This document shows, piece after piece, positions 1-5,070 of a stretch of 5,070 nt of DNA. Numbering within the stretch: position 1 is the first letter of the stretch; every line of letters starts with the position of its first letter. This DNA is from Pseudomonadota bacterium (lineage in GTDB: Bacteria > Pseudomonadota > Alphaproteobacteria > Rhodospirillales > Casp-alpha2). The position numbers and the translations under genes are program-made. Under the pieces are notes generated by a model. That model worked only from the letters and a program-made list of their open reading frames with translations. It was not told the DNA's origin and searched no databases. Location: assembly GCA_022563215.1 (NCBI GenBank), contig JADFNT010000152.1, forward strand, positions 1 to 5,070, in the 5' to 3' direction.

Positions 1-1276
1 CGATGCCGAACAGTTCCTGGATGCCGGAGACGGCGGCGTTGGAAACGATTTCCGCGATCCGGCCCCAGGGGCCGTTGAGGCTCCCGGCCCTGACCTGGTT
101 CTCCTGCACCGCCTTGCCGACCTCCTCGCCGGTCATGGTGTTGACGGACCAGACGATTTTCGCCTGTTGGCGGCCGCCGACGGGGGCGCTGATCTCGACC
201 CGGCCCTCGATGACGAATCCCGCCTGGCGGGGGTCCTCGGTGACGGTCATGTCCCTATCGCGAAGGGCCTTCTTCATCGCCTCGGTCAGGGCCTGATTCC
301 CGTCGCCGGGGGCGCCCTGGACCAGCCGGATCAGGAACGCCGGCCGCTTCCAGGTTACCGGCGGCGGTTTGGAGATGATGGAGCCCGGCCCTTCGCCGGG
401 AACCGGCAGCAGCACGAATTTTCCCTTGCCCGGGGATTTGGGCTTTGGTTTGGACTTGCGCTTCGGCGGTTGCGGGATTTTTTTCAACACCGTCGGCTTG
501 CCGATTTTTTTCGGCTTTTGCTTGTCCTTTGTTTTTACCTTTTTTGATTTTTTTGGCTTGGCCTTTTTTGGGGCCTTCTTCTCCGCCTCCTTGACCGGTT
601 TGCTTTCCATTGTCCGGGACGTCAAAGCCGCCACCGCCCGGCTTTTCGATTGCACGGGCGCCGCCTTTTCCGCCTCCCGGGCCGGCATCGGGGACGGCGT
701 TGGCGAAGGGGTTTCTATAATCGACGGCAAGGCCGGCACCGGGGTTGCCGTTTGGCCGCCCTGGGCCAAGCTCACGGGGCTGACGTAATCTTGCACCATG
801 GCGACGATTTTGGGGCCGGCGTCGAAAACCAGCAGATTGATGGCTTCCGCCGACCCCGTCATCCAAAGCCGCGAATCGACCACTATCTGTTGGCGGTATT
901 CGGCGACGGCGGTCCCGTAAGGAGCCCGCAATTCCCACAACGCCGTCACCCAGACGACGGAATCGCGTTCCTGGGCGTCGATGATGCGCCCGGCGATGGT
1001 GGGGCCCATCGTGTTGGCCTTTTCGGTCAGGATGGCGGGCTTGCGGGCGTCCTGGAGCAAGGCGGCGATGGCGTCGGCGAGCACCAGACGGGCGGCGCCG
1101 TTCATACCTTCGACGGGGACGACGTAAATCAGTTTCGAGGAATCGACTTCCGCTCCGAAGCCTTGGGAAGCGTCCGTCAAGCCTCGACCGGCCGTTGCCG
1201 GGTCGCCCGCCGAACAGGCGCCAAGGCTAACGACGGCAAATAGGGCCATAAGGTGTGTGCGAAAGTAGCGTTGCAT
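1..1276 (-). CDS. Lipoprotein of unknown function with Lys-rich linker, 3' end beyond window
   Basis: Reading the minus strand from the ATG at 1276 gives 425 codons without a stop, leaving the window at base 1, so the C-terminus is missing. Residues 1-20 form a lipoprotein signal peptide: basic start (R3, R6), hydrophobic core, lipobox LGA before Cys21. Residues 47-165 form a first globular domain (WELRAPYG at 114-121). Residues 166-225 are Pro/Ser/Thr-rich. Residues 226-286 contain 27 lysines in 61 positions. Residues 313-425 form a second domain with GAPGDGN at 321-327, a KIVWSV strand at 373-378, and GPWG at 402-405. Both domains match the upstream lipoprotein (1532-2551), so the two are paralogues; the linker is the main difference. 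The start is preceded directly by AGGGA, too close for an ideal ribosome binding site; a second in-frame ATG at codon 10 has none. I recognise no named function. Likely anchored in the outer membrane facing the periplasm (inferred). The reading frame was checked by hand and is intact. Confidence 0.85.
   Translation of the reverse strand, partial: MQRYFRTHLMALFAVVSLGACSAGDPATAGRGLTDASQGFGAEVDSSKLIYVVPVEGMNGAARLVLADAIAALLQDARKPAILTEKANTMGPTIAGRIIDAQERDSVVWVTALWELRAPYGTAVAEYRQQIVVDSRLWMTGSAEAINLLVFDAGPKIVAMVQDYVSPVSLAQGGQTATPVPALPSIIETPSPTPSPMPAREAEKAAPVQSKSRAVAALTSRTMESKPVKEAEKKAPKKAKPKKSKKVKTKDKQKPKKIGKPTVLKKIPQPPKRKSKPKPKSPGKGKFVLLPVPGEGPGSIISKPPPVTWKRPAFLIRLVQGAPGDGNQALTEAMKKALRDRDMTVTEDPRQAGFVIEGRVEISAPVGGRQQAKIVWSVNTMTGEEVGKAVQENQVRAGSLNGPWGRIAEIVSNAAVSGIQELFGI
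419..601 (-). other. Lysine-rich linker-coding tract with A-runs
   Basis: This stretch encodes residues 226-286 of the lipoprotein at 1-1276, where 27 of 61 residues are lysine, mixed with Pro, Ala, Ser and Val. The coding strand is locally A-rich, with several runs of six or seven A, in otherwise GC-rich DNA. Many lysines use AAA rather than AAG. Three positions read in frame as A AAA AAG or A AAA AAA (563-569, 548-554, 539-545). A tract of this kind is expected to be unfolded and strongly cationic in the periplasm. It could bind an anionic partner such as LPS or wall polymers, or span the peptidoglycan; neither is shown by the sequence. Confidence 0.8.
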
Positions 1277-1284
1277 TCCCTGAA

Positions 1285-1344
1285 CCGCGGAAGTTCTCGG
1301 TATTCTCCGGCGCCCAGAACGCCAAATTCAAACAGCCGCGGAAG
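1285..1344. repeat. Pair of 9-base direct repeats, CCGCGGAAG
   Basis: CCGCGGAAG occurs at 1285-1293 and again at 1336-1344 on the plus strand, with starts 51 bases apart, close to five helical turns. The two copies bracket the candidate -35/-10 pair upstream of the lipoprotein gene. They could be an operator pair, but the motif is short and GC-rich and chance remains a real explanation. Confidence 0.3.
1302..1331 (-). promoter_or_regulatory. Weak sigma70-like promoter candidate for downstream lipoprotein gene
   Basis: On the minus strand TTGAAT (1326-1331) is followed after 18 bases by GAGAAT (1302-1307), 4 of 6 matches to each of the -35 and -10 consensus hexamers. The start codon at 1276 lies about 25 bases downstream of the -10, giving a leader of roughly 20 bases. 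Position is sensible, but hexamers this weak also occur by chance, so this is only a candidate. Confidence 0.2.
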
Positions 1345-1369
1345 CCGGCCTATCTATGTTCAAGGCCGG
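1345..1369. repeat. Inverted repeat, 7-base stem with 11-base loop
   Basis: CCGGCCT (1345-1351) and AGGCCGG (1363-1369) can pair perfectly around an 11-base AT-rich loop. No T-run follows on either strand, so it does not look like an intrinsic terminator. It lies upstream of the candidate promoter and could be a protein site or incidental. Confidence 0.3.
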
Positions 1370-1458
1370 AAAACCCGCGAATCGAATCGCCCAGATGAAT
1401 CTAGCAAAAAGCCGACCCCATTTCACTTATAAACGGCGACGCCGATCCATGCCCGGGG

Positions 1459-1475
1459 CGGCGGAAACACCGCCG
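1459..1475. repeat. Inverted repeat, 6-base stem with 5-base loop
   Basis: CGGCGG (1459-1464) and CCGCCG (1470-1475) pair around the loop AAACA. The hairpin is GC-rich but no T-run follows on the minus strand, so a canonical terminator is not supported. It might, with the palindrome at 1497-1508, form a GC-rich structure in the 3' tail of the upstream operon. Confidence 0.25.
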
Positions 1476-1496
1476 TCGGTGGTTGGGGAAGACCGG

Positions 1497-1508
1497 GGCC
1501 GATCGGCC
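1497..1508. repeat. 12-base perfect palindrome just after lipoprotein stop
   Basis: GGCCGATCGGCC is its own reverse complement and lies 23 bases past the stop codon of the lipoprotein gene at 1532-2551. As RNA it gives a 4-base GGCC stem with a GATC loop; flanking CC/GG pairs could lengthen it past a small bulge. The sequence after it on the minus strand is TCTTCCCC rather than a run of T, so it is at most a poor terminator. Confidence 0.3.
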
Positions 1509-1531
1509 GGGTTAGATATAATCCATTGATT

Positions 1532-2551
1532 TCATGGATTCTTTTTCGAAGGTTCCAGCCCTTCCAGTTGCAGTGTCGGCGGCGGAAGGGGCTCCTGGAG
1601 GCGGCCGGGGAAGATATCGGTTTTCAGGATCCGGTCTGGCCGCCCGACGCGGAAACGGGGCGCCACGGCGGCCCGAAGCACGCCTTGGATTCCCTCCAGG
1701 GCGGCGTCGGCGACGACCTGGGCGACTTCGCCCCAGGGACCGGCGAAGGTGCCGGCCTCGACTAGGTTTTTCTGTGTGGCGCGGCCGATTTCCCGGCCAT
1801 CGGGGGTCAGCACCACCCAAACGATTTCCACCCGCTGCAGGTTGTCGTTCGGCGGGTCCACGCGGACCCGGCCGTCGAGGACGAACTCGGCGTAACGTTT
1901 CTCCTCGGCAACGGCGATTCCGGCGCCCTTGATCGCCGCCTTGATGGCCCGGGTCAACGACTGGTTACCGTCGCCGGGAGCGTTGGTCACCGGATTGACC
2001 CACAACCCGATCAACCGGGGACGAACGGGCTTTAGGTCCTGTTCCTCCTTGTCAATCATGGCGGCGATGATTTCCGAGCCGTTGTCGCCAATTTCCTTGA
2101 TGATCGTAGGCGAGCCGTAATCCCAATCCCGGCGGGTGGTGGTGACACCCTGGGTTTCGGTGCCGATGACCTTGCCGCCGTAATCGAAAAGGGTCCAATG
2201 GATCAGCGCCACATAGGGAAGCGACGGGTCGTCGTCGTTGATCCTGGCCAGTCCCTTCAGCCGGTAACGGCTGTTGCCGCGGTTCTCGGTTGTGGTGCGG
2301 ATGGAGTAATTTTCGAATCCCTTGGCCATCGCCTCGGCCAACAGTTTCGACATCGGCAGCGATATGCCGTCGATGGTCTGAATCCAGATTCCCGATGTTG
2401 CGACTTCGCTGACCAGGGGGTTGAAGGAGGATTCCGGCGGCGGCTTGAAGGGCCTCGGCAGCGGCCCGCAGGCGGTGGTCAAGGCCGTCAGGGCCAGGGT
2501 AAGGACGAGAACCAAAAACCGCAATCGCCTGAACATGAATAATTCCCGCAT
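1532..2551 (-). CDS. Two-domain lipoprotein of unknown function
   Basis: 339 residues. Residues 1-27 are a signal peptide (FRRLR, then a Leu-rich core) ending LTTA before Cys28; this is a permissible but not ideal lipobox because Thr sits at -3. A short Pro-rich spacer (30-41) leads to a first domain at about 50-170 (HWTLFDYGG at 118-126) and a second at about 178-295 with APGDGNQ at 191-197, EIVWVVLTPDG at 242-252 and GPWG at 271-274. A charged tail, ending in a Pro-rich stretch, covers 296-339. The domain pair recurs in the gene at 1-1276: over roughly 102 ungapped positions of the second domain I count about 48 identities by eye. No characterised family is recognised; a periplasm-facing anchored protein is inferred. 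An alternative start is the ATG at 2536 (codon 6), preceded by GGGA at 7 bases, which gives a tidier signal peptide. Its start lies 11 bases after the small ORF's stop, so it is likely the last gene of the lgt operon. Confidence 0.88.
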   Translation of the reverse strand: MRELFMFRRLRFLVLVLTLALTALTTACGPLPRPFKPPPESSFNPLVSEVATSGIWIQTIDGISLPMSKLLAEAMAKGFENYSIRTTTENRGNSRYRLKGLARINDDDPSLPYVALIHWTLFDYGGKVIGTETQGVTTTRRDWDYGSPTIIKEIGDNGSEIIAAMIDKEEQDLKPVRPRLIGLWVNPVTNAPGDGNQSLTRAIKAAIKGAGIAVAEEKRYAEFVLDGRVRVDPPNDNLQRVEIVWVVLTPDGREIGRATQKNLVEAGTFAGPWGEVAQVVADAALEGIQGVLRAAVAPRFRVGRPDRILKTDIFPGRLQEPLPPPTLQLEGLEPSKKNP

Positions 2552-2562
2552 CGTCCACCCGC

Positions 2563-2631
2563 CTACATAAACACGCAGGAAACCATCAACGCGATTAAAA
2601 GGGCGATCACCAGGATGGCCATATGGGGCAT
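2563..2631 (-). CDS. Candidate 22-residue hydrophobic membrane peptide
   Basis: The minus strand from the ATG at 2631 encodes 22 residues ending at TAG (2563-2565). It starts MPHMAILV; residues 4-18 are almost all Ile, Leu, Val, Ala and Met, and it ends S18 C19 V F M. There is no charged residue except possibly His3. A strong Shine-Dalgarno, AGGAG at 2639-2643, lies 7 bases before the ATG. It directly follows the pgeF stop, and the next gene starts 11 bases after this stop. This fit between two genes argues for real translation. The peptide could be one transmembrane helix. Alternatively, V-S-C could act as a lipobox, leaving a four-residue lipopeptide, though the usual basic N-terminus is absent. 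No family is recognised. It could instead be a leader that couples translation to the downstream lipoprotein. Confidence 0.6.
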   Translation of the reverse strand: MPHMAILVIALLIALMVSCVFM

Positions 2632-2638
2632 GGCGCTA

Positions 2639-2643
2639 CTCCT
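2639..2643 (-). promoter_or_regulatory. Ribosome binding site of the small ORF
   Basis: AGGAG on the minus strand abuts the pgeF TAG (2644-2646) and lies 7 bases before the ATG at 2631. It is the clearest Shine-Dalgarno I found among the starts in this window, and is the main reason to call the small ORF a gene. Confidence 0.7.
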
Positions 2644-3411
2644 CTACCCCGTCAGGACGATGGCGGCCAAACCCCGGCCATAGTCCTTTTCCCGGCGCCG
2701 GGTGGCCCGCCGGTAGCTGAAGAACCGGGACTCGTCGGCGCAGGTGTCTTCGTCCGAACCTTCCACCAACCTCAGCCCCAGGCCATCCAGGCAGCGGCCC
2801 AAATAGCCGGGCAGGTCGAACATGAAATGGCCGTCGCGGTCTGAGGGCCTGAAGAAATCCCCGCTTAAAGCCGAGGCGCTCAGGTATTCGGCGCGCAATT
2901 CCGCCCCCACTTCGTATGAATCTTGTTGGATGCAGGGCCCGACGGCAACGCCGATTCGCCCCCGTTCGGCGCCGATGGCGCACATCGCCTCGACGGTAGC
3001 TTCGACGATGCCCGCCAAGGCGCCGCGCCAACCGGCATGGGCCGCACCGATGACGCCTGCCTCGCCATCGGCCAGCAGCACTGGGGCGCAGTCGGCGGTC
3101 AGAATGCCCAAGGCGATTCCCGGCCGCCGGGTCACGGCGGCGTCGGCGCGCGGCGCCTGGCCCGGTTTCCAGGGCTTGTCGACCACCGCCACATCGTCCG
3201 AATGGACTTGGAACAGAGTCACCAGGTCATCGCCCTCCAGGCCCAGACGCCGCATGGCGAGCGAGCGGTTGGCGGTAATGTGGTCGGGATTGTCGCCGGA
3301 CCCGAAACCGCAGTTGAGGGAAGCGAAAAGCCCTTCGCTGACGCCGCCTTCGCGGGTGAAGAACCCGTGCCGGACCCGGCTTTTTCCATTCAACGCCTGG
3401 GTGGTGATCAT
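2644..3411 (-). CDS. pgeF: Peptidoglycan editing factor PgeF (YfiH/LACC1 family)
   Basis: A cytoplasmic protein of the DUF152/YfiH family. Members bind a metal at a conserved His-Cys-His site; the E. coli protein removes wrongly incorporated L-serine from UDP-MurNAc peptides, and relatives show purine nucleoside activity. From the ATG at 3411 the protein has 255 residues, normal for the family. In this numbering the motifs are HGFFTREGGVS (15-25), FQVHS with His70, TADC with Cys108, HAGWRG with His125, GPCI (158-161) and RFFSYRRA near the C-terminus. All three metal ligands are present. The frame stays open upstream to a TTG at 3429 (261 residues) and a GTG at 3426, neither with a Shine-Dalgarno; the ATG has only weak support (GAG 3 bases ahead), so the start is uncertain by six codons. 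It lies 56 bases after the methyltransferase stop and directly before the small ORF. The family is certain; the enzyme's substrate here is inferred from homologues. Confidence 0.93.
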   Translation of the reverse strand: MITTQALNGKSRVRHGFFTREGGVSEGLFASLNCGFGSGDNPDHITANRSLAMRRLGLEGDDLVTLFQVHSDDVAVVDKPWKPGQAPRADAAVTRRPGIALGILTADCAPVLLADGEAGVIGAAHAGWRGALAGIVEATVEAMCAIGAERGRIGVAVGPCIQQDSYEVGAELRAEYLSASALSGDFFRPSDRDGHFMFDLPGYLGRCLDGLGLRLVEGSDEDTCADESRFFSYRRATRRREKDYGRGLAAIVLTG

Positions 3412-3467
3412 GGTCTCATTATTCACCAAACGACGGTGTGGGGTTAAGGCCTTTTTGCGCCTACTCC

Positions 3468-4577
3468 CTACTCGAACCCCGGCGGCGGCGGCAGGCCGGG
3501 GCTGACCAGCGCCATGACCTTGAACAACCGCCCCATGGCGTCTTCGGACGTGAGGCGCGAAACCGCGGCTTCGATTTCCCGGCCTTGGGCCGGTTCCGCC
3601 GCCATCAGGGCTTCGGCGCGGACTCCGATTCCCAGCCCCTCCAGGAACGCCCCCTGGCCAACCGGACCCCAGACCCGTGCACCGGCCCCGGCGGCGGCGC
3701 GGCCGAAGGCGGCGAAATCCACATGTGCGGTCAGGTCCGCCTCGCCGGGTGCTACCAGGGGATCGCGGTATTCATGGTCCTTGACCGCCTGCAGGGTATC
3801 GCCGGCGGCGCTTTCGGCGTGGCCGTAATCGATGAACAGAGCCGCCCCCGTTTGCCGGGCCAGGCGTCCGGCGATGGCCTCGGCCAGGGCCGCCGCCGCC
3901 GGCCGGACCTCAAGGATAACGCCGTCTCTGGCCATGGCCCCGGCCCCCGAAAGGTCCGGCGGGATGGCGCCGTCTTGCGGTGGACCGTCGGCGAGGATGA
4001 ACCGAAATTCTTTCTGGTCACCGGAAACTCCGACCATCCGCTCGCGCCAGCCCTCATGCGTCTTTTGGAATTGGCGCACCGGCAGCGCGTCGAGGAATTC
4101 ATTGGCGACAAGGAGCAGCGGCCCTTCCGGGACTTCGGAAAAATCGCTCCACCATTGCAGGGAGCGGGCCTTTAGCACGTTCTTCGCCCCCACCAGGGCG
4201 TCTTCCTGGACCGTCTTCAGCACCGGGCTGATTTCCACCAGCGATACCGACAACGATTCCACGAACCCCTCGACGGCACCCCCGGCGCGCAGCATGTCGG
4301 CCATCAGCGTCCCGCGCCCCGGCCCCAGCTCGACCAGGTTGACCGAGTCCGGTCCGCCCATGGCCTGCCATTGGACGGAGCACCACAAGCCGATCAGCTC
4401 GCCGAACATCTGGCTGATTTCAGGCGCGGTAATGAAATCGCCGCCGCGGCCGAAGGGATCGCGGCTCATGTAGTAGCCGAGCCGGGGATGGGTCAGGGCC
4501 AGCTCCATGTATTCGGCGACGCTCAAGGGGCCGTCATCGGCGATCCGGCGCCTCAGGTGATCGGCCAGGGAGGTCAT
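3468..4577 (-). CDS. COG1565 (MidA/NDUFAF7-type) class I SAM-dependent methyltransferase
   Basis: 369 residues, a normal length for the family. In mitochondria the homologue NDUFAF7/MidA dimethylates an arginine of the complex I subunit NDUFS2 and is needed for complex I assembly; the bacterial substrate is not established, NuoD being a natural guess. Visible family marks are PLSVAEYMELAL near residues 17-28, GYYMSRDPFGRGGDFITAPEIS split over 34-55, the SAM-binding loop VELGPGRGT at 82-90, the acidic end of the next strand in LVEIS (113-117), NEFLDALPVRQF at 159-170, and FIDYGH at 248-253. The C-terminus ends in a Pro-rich tail. The protein lacks a signal peptide and should be cytoplasmic. 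The ATG lies only 6 bases after the lgt stop with a poor Shine-Dalgarno, so translation is probably coupled to lgt. The lgt, COG1565, pgeF order is, to my knowledge, a common alphaproteobacterial arrangement. Confidence 0.93.
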   Translation of the reverse strand: MTSLADHLRRRIADDGPLSVAEYMELALTHPRLGYYMSRDPFGRGGDFITAPEISQMFGELIGLWCSVQWQAMGGPDSVNLVELGPGRGTLMADMLRAGGAVEGFVESLSVSLVEISPVLKTVQEDALVGAKNVLKARSLQWWSDFSEVPEGPLLLVANEFLDALPVRQFQKTHEGWRERMVGVSGDQKEFRFILADGPPQDGAIPPDLSGAGAMARDGVILEVRPAAAALAEAIAGRLARQTGAALFIDYGHAESAAGDTLQAVKDHEYRDPLVAPGEADLTAHVDFAAFGRAAAGAGARVWGPVGQGAFLEGLGIGVRAEALMAAEPAQGREIEAAVSRLTSEDAMGRLFKVMALVSPGLPPPPGFE

Positions 4578-4583
4578 CGGGAT

Positions 4584-5070
4584 TTAGTTTTCCGGCCGCG
4601 GCCTGAACATCAGGACCAGCCCCATAGCCAGAAGAGGCACCGACAGCCATTGTCCCATGGTGGTGCCGAAACTCAGGAACCCCAAATGCGCGTCGGGCTG
4701 GCGGAAAACCTCGGCCACGGTGCGCGCCGCCCCGTAGCCGGCCAAAAAGACGCCAGTCAAAAAGCCCGCGCGCCGGCGCAGTCTCTCCTTGCCCGCCAGC
4801 CACAACAGGACGGCGAACAGGATCGCCCCTTCGCCCAGGGCTTCGTAGATCTGGCTCGGGTGGCGGGGATCGGGGCCGCCGCGGGGAAAGACCATCGCCC
4901 AGGGCACGTCGGTGACGCGCCCGAACAGTTCGCCGTTGATGAAATTGGCCAGGCGGCCGAAAAACAGCCCTATCGGCGCCACGCAGGCGATCCGGTCGGC
5001 GAACGGCCATAACTCTATTCCCCGCTTGCGGCAGAACAGCACCGTCGCCGCCATGACGCCCAAGAGCCCG
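4584..5070 (-). CDS. lgt: Prolipoprotein diacylglyceryl transferase, C-terminal part (5' end outside window)
   Basis: Lgt is an inner-membrane enzyme that moves diacylglycerol from phosphatidylglycerol to the lipobox cysteine of prolipoproteins, the first step of lipoprotein maturation. The frame is open at the window edge, and 161 codons are visible; the first in-frame initiator-like codon (TTG at 5063) falls inside the conserved GLLG segment, so it is not the start. The family signature GRLANFINGELFGR lies at about 4965-4924 and contains the Arg, Asn and Glu known to matter in E. coli. DVPWAMVFP, then RHPSQIYEA, follow. The motif RTVAEVFRQPDA matches the E. coli region with R239 and E243, and TMGQWLSVP lies near the end. 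Several hydrophobic segments fit the multi-pass topology. The visible part is complete down to TAA at 4584. The tight link to two lipoprotein genes downstream is fitting but not proof of joint function. Confidence 0.96.
   Translation of the reverse strand, partial: GLLGVMAATVLFCRKRGIELWPFADRIACVAPIGLFFGRLANFINGELFGRVTDVPWAMVFPRGGPDPRHPSQIYEALGEGAILFAVLLWLAGKERLRRRAGFLTGVFLAGYGAARTVAEVFRQPDAHLGFLSFGTTMGQWLSVPLLAMGLVLMFRPRPEN

Larger units (their letters stand above)
1277..1531. other. Intergenic region between the two lipoprotein genes
   Basis: This is the only gap above 200 bases in the window. I found no ORF with a believable ribosome binding site on either strand, and no tRNA or recognisable structured RNA. 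It holds a 12-base palindrome near the upstream gene's stop, two small GC-rich inverted repeats, a 9-base direct repeat and a weak promoter-like pair. The gap breaks the tight packing seen upstream, so the downstream lipoprotein may have its own promoter. Confidence 0.6.

Noticed and set aside
255..938. A 227-codon minus-strand ORF inside the Lys-rich lipoprotein gene
   Set aside because: It is the -1 frame shadow of the lipoprotein gene. Its product is low-complexity Gly/Arg/Pro without domain character, while the overlapped frame has a signal peptide, a lipobox and a domain shared with the upstream paralogue.
650..1243. Long plus-strand ORFs opposite the lipoprotein gene, and similar ones at 2822-3505, 3438-4175, 3832-4473 and 4371-5012
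   Set aside because: These are antisense shadows, common in GC-rich coding DNA. They are rich in Arg, Gly, Ala and Pro, show no recognised motif, and lie opposite lgt, the methyltransferase, pgeF and the lipoprotein, which are well supported.
1..1276. Possible frameshift or pseudogene, because of the A-runs in the linker
   Set aside because: A codon-by-codon reading gives one open frame from the ATG at 1276 to the window edge, with conserved domains on both sides of the A-runs in the same frame.
1493..1512. Intrinsic terminator after the lipoprotein gene at 1532-2551
   Set aside because: The GC-rich palindrome can form a hairpin, but what follows on the minus strand is TCTTCCCC, without a T-run. 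It is kept only as an inverted repeat.
3412..3429. Extended pgeF start at TTG 3429 or GTG 3426
   Set aside because: Neither codon has a Shine-Dalgarno, and the added residues (MVNNET) carry no family feature. The ATG at 3411 was preferred, though its own ribosome binding site is weak.

Overview
This is a GC-rich chromosomal segment. All recognisable genes lie on the minus strand, so transcription runs from high to low coordinates. Gene content and order (lgt, then a MidA/NDUFAF7-type methyltransferase, then pgeF) fit an Alphaproteobacterium. A member of the Rhodospirillales is most likely, but this is inferred from gene order and protein character, not proven. Nothing suggests a phage, transposon, plasmid or CRISPR locus.

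Region by region, in the direction of transcription: (1) 5070-4584 is the C-terminal part of lgt (prolipoprotein diacylglyceryl transferase), whose 5' end lies outside the window. (2) 4577-3468 is a COG1565 SAM-dependent methyltransferase, starting 6 bases after the lgt stop. (3) 3411-2644 is pgeF, a YfiH-type multicopper-oxidase-like protein (peptidoglycan editing factor). (4) 2631-2563 is a 22-codon ORF for a very hydrophobic peptide, with a good ribosome binding site. It is placed exactly between pgeF and the next gene. (5) 2551-1532 is a two-domain lipoprotein of unknown function. (6) 1531-1277 is a 255-base intergenic stretch without a convincing gene; it holds short inverted repeats, a 9-base direct repeat and a weak promoter candidate. 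(7) 1276-1 is a second lipoprotein, a full-length paralogue of the first. It differs by a long Pro/Thr- and Lys-rich linker between its two domains, and it runs off the window at its 3' end.

Genes 1 to 5 are tightly packed and probably form one operon. The theme is the cell envelope: Lgt adds the diacylglycerol that the two lipoproteins would need, PgeF proofreads peptidoglycan precursors, and the lipoproteins and small hydrophobic peptide are envelope components of unknown role. The methyltransferase belongs to a family linked to respiratory complex I assembly in mitochondria. The least-described parts are the tandem lipoprotein paralogues with their polycationic linker and the tiny membrane peptide.
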